56,085 bases of DNA from Candidatus Roseilinea sp. NK_OTU-006 (GTDB taxonomy: Bacteria; Chloroflexota; Anaerolineae; J036; Brachytrichaceae). Positions 44,427-53,729 of the stretch are shown in pieces. A program made the translations under genes and the position numbers. Where the stretch lies: positions 1-56,085 of the forward strand of contig NZ_JAAFGM010000025.1 of the NCBI RefSeq assembly GCF_012931985.1, read 5' to 3'. Each line of letters begins with the position of its first letter. Within the stretch, counting starts at the first letter, position 1. Under the pieces are notes generated by a model. The model was not told the origin of the DNA. It searched no databases and saw only the letters and a list, made by a program, of their open reading frames with translations.

Positions 44427-47256
44427 TCAGTTCAACGTGATGACGCCGAGAAAGATCAGGTCATCGCGCGCGGGCCGGCCGTCTTGCTGCGCGGGCCAGC
44501 GCAACCCGCCGTCGCGGTCATAGATGCCGGCGAAGAGTTTATATTCGCCCGCGGGCGAATCGGCCGGCAGCGTGATTCGGTGAATCTGGTTGATGCCCTC
44601 ACCCGTGTGATAGGTCAACGTGCTGCGCACTTTGCCATCTATGGTAGGCGGATTGTCGTCCTGCGAGACGAGCCGACCATCTGGACCAAATAAATGTAGG
44701 AAGAGCACGCCGTCGCGGGCCGGCGTTTGCTCGACGCGCCAGTGAGTGATGAAGTTATGCGTGCGGCCGCGCTCCACCGGCCCGTTCACGCTGTAGCCGA
44801 GCAGGCTCAGCTCGCCCACGCGTGCATTTGCGGGATGTTGCACCTGTGCCGCTACGGGCAATGGGCGGATAGTCCTCGATGCGCACCAGCCCCAGGAAGG
44901 CACCATCAACGCGACGGCCATCGCGCCAGCGCTCGAGCTGCAGGCGATACCAGCCGGGCTGCGCGGAGAACGGCACGTCCAGCACATACTGATCGCGCAC
45001 CGGCTCGCCGGTCGGCCACGCTTCGACGGGGAAGTCGGGCGTGCCGGCGACACGCTGCGTCGCTGCCAAGTCGCCGCCGAGTAGTCCTTGCAGCGTCAAT
45101 CGGGACTGCCAGGGCGTCAAGTCGGCGCGCGCCGGCAGCCAGGTCAAGACCACCGGCAGCGGCTCGCCGGGATGGAGGGAGGCCGGGCGTTCTACAACCG
45201 AGATGCGTATGTCGCCGAACGACGGCAACGGAGGGAAAGGGATGCGCGCCGGCTGCAGCACAAGCGGCGGTTGAGGCGCAGCGACGGCAGCGATCGTCAT
45301 CGGCTGCTCACGCGCCGGCCATATCGTCACACGTATGCAACAAGCAACCGCCTCCGGCGAAAGCGGCGCAGCGACGTGCTGGATGCGCTCTTGCTTATCA
45401 CCGGCCAGCACCGACATCTCCAAGTGATACGGCAACGCCGGCAAGCCCATAGGAATGGGGACGATGTGCTCGGTGCGAAAGTAACCGTCTGTTGGCCAAG
45501 CACCGATAACATCGAGGTCAGCACGCACATTCGCGTCTAGCCAGACCGCATCGCCGTAGCGCAATCGGAAGGCAACGTTGACTTCGCCGGGGAATCCGGC
45601 GCCGGATGTAGTAGGGCGCTGCCAGTACAACGTCAGGGATGTGTTCGGCTGCGGGTTGAGCGGTGCACCAGGTGAAAGGGCATAAGCCGCCAGACGCGGC
45701 ATATCTGCGGCGGCCGCGCCATCTACCGCGAGCGCTTCAGCGGGCAGCGCTTCGACGAACGGCGGATCGAGTTCCAGCAGGCGCAGCGTGATCGCCGTGC
45801 TGCGCGCCGGGAAGTTCACCTCCCGGCGGATGAAAGGACTGCCGTTGAGCTGGCGCGGTTGGCCACGTCCACGATCCACATACCACACGCGTCGCGCATT
45901 CGGCGGCAGTTGCGCCGGAGCGTTGACGCCATCTTCCTGAAACCACGGCACACCGCGCAAGTACGGCGTGATGGGGATGGCAACCGTGGGAAGACCACCG
46001 ATGACCAGCACGTCGCCGGGCTGCCAGTGGTCGCGCACATAGTGAGCCAGCGCGCGCCAGTCGTCTTGCCAGTGGGGTGTGCGTATAAATGTGGCAGCAA
46101 CGCCGTAGAGCTGCAGGCCGACGATCAGCGCGCCCATCGTCGTGCCTGCGGTGCGCCAAAGTAGGGAAGCCGACTGCGTGCCGAAGCCGGATATCGGCCA
46201 GGCGCAACAGCGCGCCAGCAGCACAGCGGTCATCGGGGCGATCAGGATGAGATGGCGGAAGCCTTGATAATTTGGCTTGAGGAAGGACAGCGCGAACCAC
46301 AGCACTACCGGCGTGGCCACAGAGGCTGCGAGCAGCGCATGCGCCGTGCGCATCTTGCCCGAGGAGCCCATGAGCAATGGAACGACGGCGGTCGCCAAGC
46401 ACAGCGCGCCTGCGACGAGGCCGATCACTCCGCCCGAGAAGTCGAACGCATTCATCCCCAACAGGAAGCCGCCGAATTGCGTTTGCACGACGATCTCGAT
46501 GGGAGCAGAAGCATAGTTCATTTCCTGTCCGCCCAGCAAGCGCACCAGGACCTCCCGAACGAAAGGCGTCGCCAGTGCCAAAAGCCCCGCGCCGGCGAGC
46601 GACGCACCCGCAGCGATCAAGGTTCGCCGGTCGCGCGCATGAAACTCATCCCAGTGCCGTGCCGTCCAGGTCAGCAAGAATGCCCCCTGCCCGGCGATCA
46701 GGCCGACAAACGAGTAGTGAGTGAGGAAGCCGGCGATCGCCAGCGCGATCCAGGCGAGCCAAGCCAAGGCGACGCGCTGCGTCGCGCGGCTGCACCGGTA
46801 TGCGGCGAGTGTCAACGCGGCAGCGAGGAACGGCACAAGCGAATACATGCGAATCTCGCGGCTATACCAAATCAGCCCAGGCGAGAGCGCAACGAACAGG
46901 GTGGCCAGCACCGCCGTCGGCGCATCGAACATGCGACGTGCCAGCGTATAGGTCGTCGGCGCGCACAACACGCCGAAGGCAACCGAGAAGAAACGGAAGA
47001 TGAACTCGTGCTCGCCCCCCAATGTCACGAAGCCCTGCAGGAGCAGAAAGTACAACTGCGGCTGTGTGTCAATCGTGCGCTCGCCTGCGACGTAGATGAC
47101 GTTGGTCAGATTGTTCACCAGCGAGCCGCTCAGGCGCAGCAACGTCGTCCCTTCATCCAGCCAGATGCTGCGATTCGTCAGCTCGACGACGCGCAGCGCA
47201 AACGCCACGAGCATCAGCGACGTAACCAGCCAAAGTTCGCGACGACGAATCATCAT
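44427..47256 (-). pseudogene. GT39-type glycosyltransferase with two C-terminal domains, frameshifted
   Basis: The first frame begins at ATG 47256 with SIWLDEGTTLLRLSG (catalytic Asp-Glu) and IWYSREIRMYSL, has about ten spans, and continues into two beta-domain-like regions (residues about 530-810) before running off frame after LVRIEDYPPI to a stop at 44755. The last domain continues in the next frame to 44427: QVQHPANARVGELSLLGYSV, LFLHLFGPDGRLVS, EYKLFAGIYDRDGG. Removing one base from the run at 44863-44868 (CCGCCC on the coding strand) restores PPLPVAAQVQHP. At about 940 codons it would be the largest protein of the cluster. Confidence 0.82.
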
Positions 47257-47476
47257 TGCAGCCTCGCCTCACTCCGGCAAGTTGCCGACGTGTGGTAAAC
47301 GCTGTCTGGCGCAGGGAAGAACGCGCAGTACACCGTCGGAACCGGCGGCGTCGCGCAGGGAGATGGCATAGATATCGCGCGGAAGGCGGTCACCGCCGGA
47401 TGGTAGGGTTGGATGCGAACCGAGCGGCCTGGTGAGTTCATCCCACCGCTCGGCCGAAAAGCTGCACGCCCATCGC

Positions 47477-49588
47477 ATGGCTTACAAAGATAAGCCTATC
47501 CTACAACAGCGTGTGCCGAGCCAACCTTCCCCGTCCATCGCGATCTTCCTTCGATTGGTTGCTACGAGCGCGCTTACGTTCGGTGCATTCGCGCTATACG
47601 CCGGCGCAGTTCAGTTGTCGCTGCTCTATGATGACGCGCCGACGGTATGGCGGCTGGCCGAACGCTCGCTGATTTCGAACTTTGCTTTGCCGCGCACGCT
47701 GGCCGCCGGCGAGTATCGTCCTGCCGCTACGACGCTCTGGTTGCTCACCCGCGACCTGTTTGGCTGGTTCTACGGGCCGGTATTGCACATGTGGAACGTA
47801 TGGGCACACACGCTGAACACAGCTCTGGTGATCGCGCTGGCGGCTCGGCTTGGGCGTGCGATCGGATGGCGCGGACTAGCCTTTCCACTGCTAGCGGGGG
47901 CGCTCTTCGCAGCATTCCCCTTCTCGTACCAGGCCGTGCTATGGGCCGGCGCGCTATATCACCCGGTCGCGACCGCCGCCGGACTGGCAGCGCTACTTGC
48001 ATACGCGCGATGGCGCGATGGCTGCAATGGCATCTGGCTGAGCATGAGCGCAACTGCGCTGCTGGTCGCTTGCATCAGCCACGAAGCCGGATTCGTCTTC
48101 GGCTTCTACCTGTTGGGTGTCGAACTGTTGCTGGCCCGGCGCCGCCGGTCGCGCTTGCGTCGCGCCGCCATGCTGGCCTGCGCCTTCGCCTTAGCCTTAG
48201 CCTATCCCATCCTCTACCAGTTGACGGTGGTCACGATTTGGAGCGAGGGCAACTACTTCGAACGCAGCAACGACATTCCAGCGATCCTCTACAAGCTGGC
48301 CTATTTTGCCCAAGGCATGATCGCATGGATGCTGGCAATAACGCGCCCGGCCCCTGGCACAACGCTTCAGCAACACATCGTGCTGGCGCTCGGGTTGTTG
48401 GTTGCCGAACTGGCGTTGGGCTTGGCCGTGCTCTGGCGCGCGCGGGCGCTCAGCCTGGGCCTGTGGGCGCTGGCGTGGTGGATCATCGGCATCGCACCGG
48501 CAGTGATGCTGCTGGATGCCAGCTACACTTCCGACGCACCGCGCCTGATGTATCTGCCATCGGTCGGTGTTGCGCTGTTCTGGGGCGTGGTCGTCGCCGG
48601 CGCGATGCACCTCGTCCGTCATCGCCGCTGGCAGTTGGTGCTGCCGTCACTCGCCACGTCGTTCGTGCTATGGTGCGTGCCATTCATCCTCATACGCATC
48701 GCCGAAACCCAACGCCTCGCGCCGGCGCTGCAGGCCATTGACCGAGACCTGCGCCAATCCAAGCCCAGCGACACCTTCCTCCTGATCAATGCACCCTTCG
48801 TCAGCCTGCCGGCGGAGCAGACCTTTCTGTTCGGTCGCGAAGGCATGCATCTGTGGGAGGTGGACGGCCCGGACGGACAGTCATGGGGGCCGGTATGGAA
48901 GTGGGCCGGCAGCGTGAGCGGTATACGGCGCGAAACGCTCGCTTTGCGTCATCCTCCCTCGATCACGGCGCGCGACGGCTACGAGGAAGCGGACAAATCG
49001 TTCACTACCGGCACGCCGTTTAAATACGGACTGTTCGGTCGCGCGGTGGACGACGCCCAGTTGCAAGATGCGATCCTGGCCGCCAACTACATCTATCGCT
49101 TCGACTACGACCCTCCCGGCCTCCGCGCGCGGCAAATCGGTCGCATCGAGCCGATGACCACCTTGGCTGCTGCGCCGCTGGCCCGGCTGGTCATCGGTGG
49201 GGGTAGCGCCGGCGCGACACTAGAATTTGCCGCGGCCGAACGCTGCGGCGCGCTTGTGCAGCTCCATTTGGTCTGGTCGGATGTGCGCAACCTGCCGCGA
49301 CCGACCGGCGTGTTCGTTCACGGCCATGACGGGCAGGGATTGCAAACACTCATCGCCGATGCCGATCCGGTCGGCGGCCTAGTCCCGCTCGATCGCATTC
49401 CCTCCGGCCTGCGCATCTTCGAGACGCGAGCGATCTTCGTCCCGCCCGGCGTGGATGTGGACACCCTGCGCCTCGGCGCGTATCTCCGGGAGTCGCTGCA
49501 GCGCTACCAGGCGCTTAAGCCCGACGGCGGCGAGTGGCCGGCTAACGAGATCGTCGTCCCCATTGCGGACGACGTGTGCTTGGGGTGA
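47477..49588 (+). CDS. TMTC-like GT-C membrane protein with C-terminal domain
   Basis: A membrane protein of about 703 residues. YDDAPTVWRLAE after span 1, AGEYRPAATTLWLLTRDLFG and HMWNVWAHTLNTALV resemble the DD and YRP...H-N motifs of TMTC-like GT-C mannosyltransferases. A soluble region from about residue 400 includes FLLINAPFVSLPAEQTFLFG, and the end has a beta-domain with VQLHLVWSDVRNLPR and TGVFVHGHDG. ATG 47477 is used; GTG 47513 is an attractive alternative because TATCCT (47497-47502) lies 10 nt before it. Its closest relative in the window is the gene at 51761. It converges with the next gene, with 6 bp between stops. Confidence 0.78.
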   Translation: MAYKDKPILQQRVPSQPSPSIAIFLRLVATSALTFGAFALYAGAVQLSLLYDDAPTVWRLAERSLISNFALPRTLAAGEYRPAATTLWLLTRDLFGWFYGPVLHMWNVWAHTLNTALVIALAARLGRAIGWRGLAFPLLAGALFAAFPFSYQAVLWAGALYHPVATAAGLAALLAYARWRDGCNGIWLSMSATALLVACISHEAGFVFGFYLLGVELLLARRRRSRLRRAAMLACAFALALAYPILYQLTVVTIWSEGNYFERSNDIPAILYKLAYFAQGMIAWMLAITRPAPGTTLQQHIVLALGLLVAELALGLAVLWRARALSLGLWALAWWIIGIAPAVMLLDASYTSDAPRLMYLPSVGVALFWGVVVAGAMHLVRHRRWQLVLPSLATSFVLWCVPFILIRIAETQRLAPALQAIDRDLRQSKPSDTFLLINAPFVSLPAEQTFLFGREGMHLWEVDGPDGQSWGPVWKWAGSVSGIRRETLALRHPPSITARDGYEEADKSFTTGTPFKYGLFGRAVDDAQLQDAILAANYIYRFDYDPPGLRARQIGRIEPMTTLAAAPLARLVIGGGSAGATLEFAAAERCGALVQLHLVWSDVRNLPRPTGVFVHGHDGQGLQTLIADADPVGGLVPLDRIPSGLRIFETRAIFVPPGVDVDTLRLGAYLRESLQRYQALKPDGGEWPANEIVVPIADDVCLG
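47497..47502 (+). promoter_or_regulatory. Possible -10 box for a leaderless start at GTG 47513
   Basis: TATCCT sits 10 nt before the in-frame GTG at 47513. The rest of the 220-bp divergent spacer (47257-47476) shows no clear feature. Confidence 0.35.
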
Positions 49589-49594
49589 TGCAGG

Positions 49595-51658
49595 TCATCG
49601 AATTTCGAACGTCTGCAGCATCAGGCTATCGCCGGCGGCGTCGTTGCGCGGGTCGGCGATGGCGCGGCGCCGGCCGGTCTGTGGGTCATAGGCCCCGACG
49701 CGCACTTGGTATATCCCCGGCGGCAGGCCCTCCGGCAGCGTCACCCAGTGCGGATCGGCCACCACCTCGCCGCGCTGCCAGCGCGAGAAAGGATACGCGC
49801 CATACACCGGCTGCGTGTCGGCGGCCAGCACCACTTCGCCGGTGGTTTGGTTCACGATGTGCAGCAGCACGGTGTCGTCGGGCAAAGCATCCACGAGCGC
49901 GCGCCAGTGCAGCATGACCGACACTTCGCGCCGCGCCGGATCGTATCGCACGTCGCCGCCGATCAGCTCGACGCCGCTCGAGAGCGTCGCGCTGCGCAGA
50001 TCGGCCAGCGCCGGCGCGGTGAACGTGCGCGGCGCCGGCTGGGCAATGTAGATCAGCGTATTGGTCACGCCGTCACGTTCATGCAGCGCGGCGACCTGCA
50101 CGAGTTCCATGCGCGACTTGAGCGCCGCGCGTTCGAATCGTTCCCAATGACCGCCGAAGGCCGTCGCAGCCGGCGCGTGGAACACATACACATTTGCCGG
50201 ATCGCGCAGCAACACCAAGCTAACGTCGGTAAAGCGGGGCGACGGATCCTGGGTGTACTCGAATACCTCGCGCATGCGCACGCGACCCTCGGTCAGCAAG
50301 GCGATGCTGCGTTCGAAACCCCAATCCATCGCGACGATGGGCCGGCCGGCGAAGCCCGACTCCAGCCAGACGGCCGTGCGGTTGAGCGCATCCGACCATA
50401 GGCCTCGGCCGCCCGTCTGCTCGAAGAACCTCAGCAGCGCGAGGTTGCCCATCAGTCCATTCAGCACCAGCGCCAGCGTCGCTGCCGCCGTCGCAGCACG
50501 CACCCAGCGCGGCATGCCGGTTCGCAGCCCATCGGCCAGCGCGCCCGCGATCAACAGGATCACCAACGGCATCAAGATGAACAGGTGCCGGCCACCGATC
50601 GCTGTCACGCTGAAAGTGGCCAGCGGCGTGATCACTACGACGCTCAGCAACAAGAACAAGCGCGGCAGGCGCGTCGGCGCGTTGCCGCCTCGGTTGCGCC
50701 ATAGCCAAATCGCTGTATAGATCAAGCTGGCGACCAGCACGACGCCAGCCAGCGGCAGGGGCGCAGGCGCGTTGAATTCGAGCGTATCGCCGCCGACCAA
50801 CCGAAAGAGCTGAGTCGCCTGAAAGGCCGTGTTGTTGAGGATATCTAAGTTGTCGTGACCGTAGAGCCGGGAGCGTAGCGCATTCTGTGCGATGAAGCGG
50901 AACGAGTCCAGGCCGGGGACGTTGTGGATCACGAACGGCGTCAGCCCCAACATGCAGGCCGCCGCGCATCCGGCCAACGTCGCAGGCGAAATCGTACGCA
51001 GCCGGGTGATCGTCTCTCTCGCACCCAGGCCGATGAACGCCGTGAGCGCGATAGGGCCTAGCACCCAAGCAAACAGCAATTTAGTGGCGCAGCCCAGGCC
51101 GAACAGGAAACAGGCCGCGACGAGTGGCGCAGTGCGTTGCGTGCGCTGCCAGGACGTGAGCAGGAGAATGATGCTCAGCGCGATCGGCAGCAGGGGCGAC
51201 GAGAAGAATGCGCCTGCGCGATGCCACCACACGAAGACCGGCGCAGTCGCCGCGAGCACGACCGCCAGCGCCGCGACGCGATCGTCGAACCACACGCGCG
51301 CCAGTGCCCAGGTGAGGATCAGGGTGAGCAAGCCGATCAACGTCTGCGTCAACCGCAGCGACTCAACGGAGATGCCGAACAACGCGAAGCCGGCCAGGCT
51401 GGTGTAGATCGAGGTCGGGCCGATGTAGTGCAGCATCATGATCGGCATGGGCTGGCCGAAGACGCGGATCGTCTTCAGCGCGCTGGCCGGCCACTCGCCG
51501 CGCAGCAGCTCCAACGCCGGGATGGCGTCTGCCACTTCATCGTAATTTGGGCCGGGCAGGCTGAGGTTCGCCAGCGCAATGCTCAGATAGAGCACGCCGG
51601 CCAAGGCGAGCGCGAGAAACGACCGGAACGCAGCGCAGTCGAAGCGGGACGAGGGCAT
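49595..51658 (-). CDS. GT39-type membrane glycosyltransferase with intact C-terminal beta-domain
   Basis: A 687-residue protein. PNYDEVADAIPALELL carries the catalytic Asp-Glu, FVWWHRAGAFFSSPLLP follows, and about ten spans precede a long soluble region. The C-terminal beta-domain (VELIGGDVRYDPARREVSV, LHWRALVDALPDD, RWQRGEVVADPHWVTLP, YQVRVGAYDPQTGRRR) is in frame, so this gene shows the undisturbed architecture that two neighbours have lost. ATG 51658 is preferred because PSSRFDCAAFRS directly precedes the first span and a promoter lies 21 nt upstream. It converges with the TMTC-like gene and diverges from the next. Confidence 0.88.
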   Translation of the reverse strand: MPSSRFDCAAFRSFLALALAGVLYLSIALANLSLPGPNYDEVADAIPALELLRGEWPASALKTIRVFGQPMPIMMLHYIGPTSIYTSLAGFALFGISVESLRLTQTLIGLLTLILTWALARVWFDDRVAALAVVLAATAPVFVWWHRAGAFFSSPLLPIALSIILLLTSWQRTQRTAPLVAACFLFGLGCATKLLFAWVLGPIALTAFIGLGARETITRLRTISPATLAGCAAACMLGLTPFVIHNVPGLDSFRFIAQNALRSRLYGHDNLDILNNTAFQATQLFRLVGGDTLEFNAPAPLPLAGVVLVASLIYTAIWLWRNRGGNAPTRLPRLFLLLSVVVITPLATFSVTAIGGRHLFILMPLVILLIAGALADGLRTGMPRWVRAATAAATLALVLNGLMGNLALLRFFEQTGGRGLWSDALNRTAVWLESGFAGRPIVAMDWGFERSIALLTEGRVRMREVFEYTQDPSPRFTDVSLVLLRDPANVYVFHAPAATAFGGHWERFERAALKSRMELVQVAALHERDGVTNTLIYIAQPAPRTFTAPALADLRSATLSSGVELIGGDVRYDPARREVSVMLHWRALVDALPDDTVLLHIVNQTTGEVVLAADTQPVYGAYPFSRWQRGEVVADPHWVTLPEGLPPGIYQVRVGAYDPQTGRRRAIADPRNDAAGDSLMLQTFEIR

Positions 51659-51679
51659 GGGGTGGATCGAGCGCGAAGA

Positions 51680-51709
51680 ATTGTACGATGTGTGAACGCA
51701 TTCCGTCAC
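51680..51709 (-). promoter_or_regulatory. Candidate promoter of the GT39 gene
   Basis: -35-like GTGACG (51704-51709, four of six) and -10 TACAAT (51680-51685) with an 18-bp spacer on the minus strand. Confidence 0.45.
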
Positions 51710-51760
51710 CCGCATGGCAAAATTAGCGCGAAGCATGCCCGACCGACCACGCTGCCTGCT

Positions 51761-53722
51761 ATGGAACCTGCATCCCACGCCAAAGCGCGCCGGCTGATCG
51801 CGCCGCTTGCAGTAGCCGCGCTGGTCGTAGCGTTGGTCGCCTCTTACTGGCCCAGCCTATCCCTGCCGCTGTCGTTCGACGACGCGTGGAGCGTGCGGAT
51901 GGCGCGCGACTTCACGCTGTTCGACCTGTTCACGCGGACGCAAAATTTCGGCTATTACCAGCCGCTATATCTGGCCTACTACCGGCTGGCCGCCGCTGCC
52001 GGCGCATCCGGGCCGCTGCTCCTGCACGTCTCGTGCATCGTCGCTCACGCCGCCAACACGCTGTTGCTGCTCAAATTCATGCCCGCCATGCTAGGCCGGC
52101 AAACTGGCGGCATGGCGTTCGGCGCTGCCTTTCTCTTCGCGCTGAATCCGTTCGCCGTTCAGGCCGTGGCGCTCCCCGCCGGCCTGAACCACCTATTGGC
52201 GCTGCTGTTCATCCAACTGGCGATGCTGTGCTACGCGTGCGCACGGCAGTCCGGCCCGACTCGGCGGCGCGCTGCGTGGTGGGTCACTTGCCTCGGCCTA
52301 TGCACGCTTGCGTTCCTCTCCAACGAAATCGGCCTGAGCGTCGCTGGCTTTGCGCTGACCTACGAAGCGATCCGCGCCGTGCGAACCCGCCGGTGGGCGC
52401 GTGAGGCATGGTCGTTTCTGATCGTGGTCGGGCTGGCCGGCGCCTATGCCGTGCTTTACCAGCTCATGCCAAAAGGCGCGTCGCCGGAGTGGACCTTCGC
52501 GTTTGGCGACGCCATGACCCGCGCATTGATCGCGCTGCAGACGCTGACCTACCCGCTCACGCTGCTGCTGTCGCCGCTGGGCCTGCCGGCCGAGGTCGCC
52601 GTGCTTCTGGCGACTGCGCTGCTGCTTTCACTGTGTGCCCTCGCCCTGCGCGGCGGGATGGACGACGCCGCTCTGCTGGGATTGCTGCTGTTCGCAGCGT
52701 CCGTCGCGCTGCCGGTGCTGCGCCTACCCACCGGCTATGTGCAGAACGCGCCGCGCGTGTTCTACCTCGCAAGCGTCGGCGTGGCGATCACCTGGGCATC
52801 GCTCGTATGGGCGTTGGCCGCTCGGCTCGTCCCGCGCATTCGGGTCGCTCTTATCGGCACGGTCATCGCTACCCTCGGCCTGGCAGGCGCTTGGCACGTG
52901 CGTGATCACCAGGCGCTCCTCGCCCGCGCCAATGAGCCGGTGCAAGCCATTGCCCTCGCCGGCGCACAACTTACCCCTGGTGACCAGTTGCTGGTGATCA
53001 ATGCGCCGGAGTGGGTCGCGCCGCCGGCGCGTCGCTTCCCGATGTTCTCCGAGGGCGCCATCGTGCTGGCCGACTACGTGGAGGGCAGCGACCTAACGCT
53101 GGCCAATACTGGCCTCGACCGCGATGTGCGCCTGGTCCGGCTCGCCTTGCCCGGCCACCCGTCGCGCCCGTATGCCTTCCAGACGTTCGGCGAGCCGTTC
53201 GACTCGGCGCAACTGCACAACGCCGCGCGCGTGCTGCAGACGCATTACCTGAGCGAAGGACTGCGCACCGACTGGATCGGTGGCGCGACGGAACAGCGCC
53301 CCGCGCAAACCGTCGTCACCTTCGCCGGCGGGCCGGCGCTCGCGCAATACCACATCCAGCCTTGCCGCGAAGGATGGGTGGTGGCGCTGCAATGGCGAGG
53401 CTCGCCATCTGCGCGCGAACTGGCTCCGACGCTCTCGGCGTTCGTCCAAGCGCTGGACGCGAACGGTGCCAAGCTGGCCCAGAGCGACGGCGCGCCGCTG
53501 CAAGGGCTGCTGCCGTTCGCTCAATTACCCCTCGATCGCGATATCGTTGACCGGCGGATGCTCATTGCGCCGGGCGCCGCCGGCGCAACGCTCTACGTCG
53601 GGCTATACGACTACGTGACCGGCGAACGCTTGCCGGCCACCGACGCACAAGGCGTGCGGCTGGACGGCGATGCGTTGGCGCTGGCGCTGTCTCCCCCCGA
53701 TCCGAACATCGTATGCCGGTGA
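51761..53722 (+). CDS. TMTC-like GT-C membrane protein, paralogue of the gene at 47477
   Basis: A 653-residue protein. SFDDAWSVRMARDFTLFD and FGYYQPLYLAYYRLAA correspond to the DD and YRP motifs, and HVSCIVAHAANTLLLL to the following H...H-N segment. After about ten spans the soluble part has LLVINAPEWVAPPARRFPMF, closely parallel to the gene at 47477, then a beta-domain ending LYVGLYDYVTGERLPA. ATG 51761 is used; the open frame back to 51137 is antisense to the GT39 gene. Parallel motifs and order suggest the two genes arose by duplication. Its stop is 7 bp from that of the next, convergent gene. Confidence 0.8.
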   Translation: MEPASHAKARRLIAPLAVAALVVALVASYWPSLSLPLSFDDAWSVRMARDFTLFDLFTRTQNFGYYQPLYLAYYRLAAAAGASGPLLLHVSCIVAHAANTLLLLKFMPAMLGRQTGGMAFGAAFLFALNPFAVQAVALPAGLNHLLALLFIQLAMLCYACARQSGPTRRRAAWWVTCLGLCTLAFLSNEIGLSVAGFALTYEAIRAVRTRRWAREAWSFLIVVGLAGAYAVLYQLMPKGASPEWTFAFGDAMTRALIALQTLTYPLTLLLSPLGLPAEVAVLLATALLLSLCALALRGGMDDAALLGLLLFAASVALPVLRLPTGYVQNAPRVFYLASVGVAITWASLVWALAARLVPRIRVALIGTVIATLGLAGAWHVRDHQALLARANEPVQAIALAGAQLTPGDQLLVINAPEWVAPPARRFPMFSEGAIVLADYVEGSDLTLANTGLDRDVRLVRLALPGHPSRPYAFQTFGEPFDSAQLHNAARVLQTHYLSEGLRTDWIGGATEQRPAQTVVTFAGGPALAQYHIQPCREGWVVALQWRGSPSARELAPTLSAFVQALDANGAKLAQSDGAPLQGLLPFAQLPLDRDIVDRRMLIAPGAAGATLYVGLYDYVTGERLPATDAQGVRLDGDALALALSPPDPNIVCR

Positions 53723-53729
53723 TCACGCC

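Noticed and set aside
47253-47441. 62-codon minus-strand frame upstream of the GT39 gene at 47256
   Set aside because: Composition is not protein-like, and it lies in a divergent promoter spacer.
51137-51760. N-terminal extension of the TMTC-like gene
   Set aside because: It is antisense to the GT39 gene at 49595 and carries no membrane or domain signal; ATG 51761 precedes the first span.
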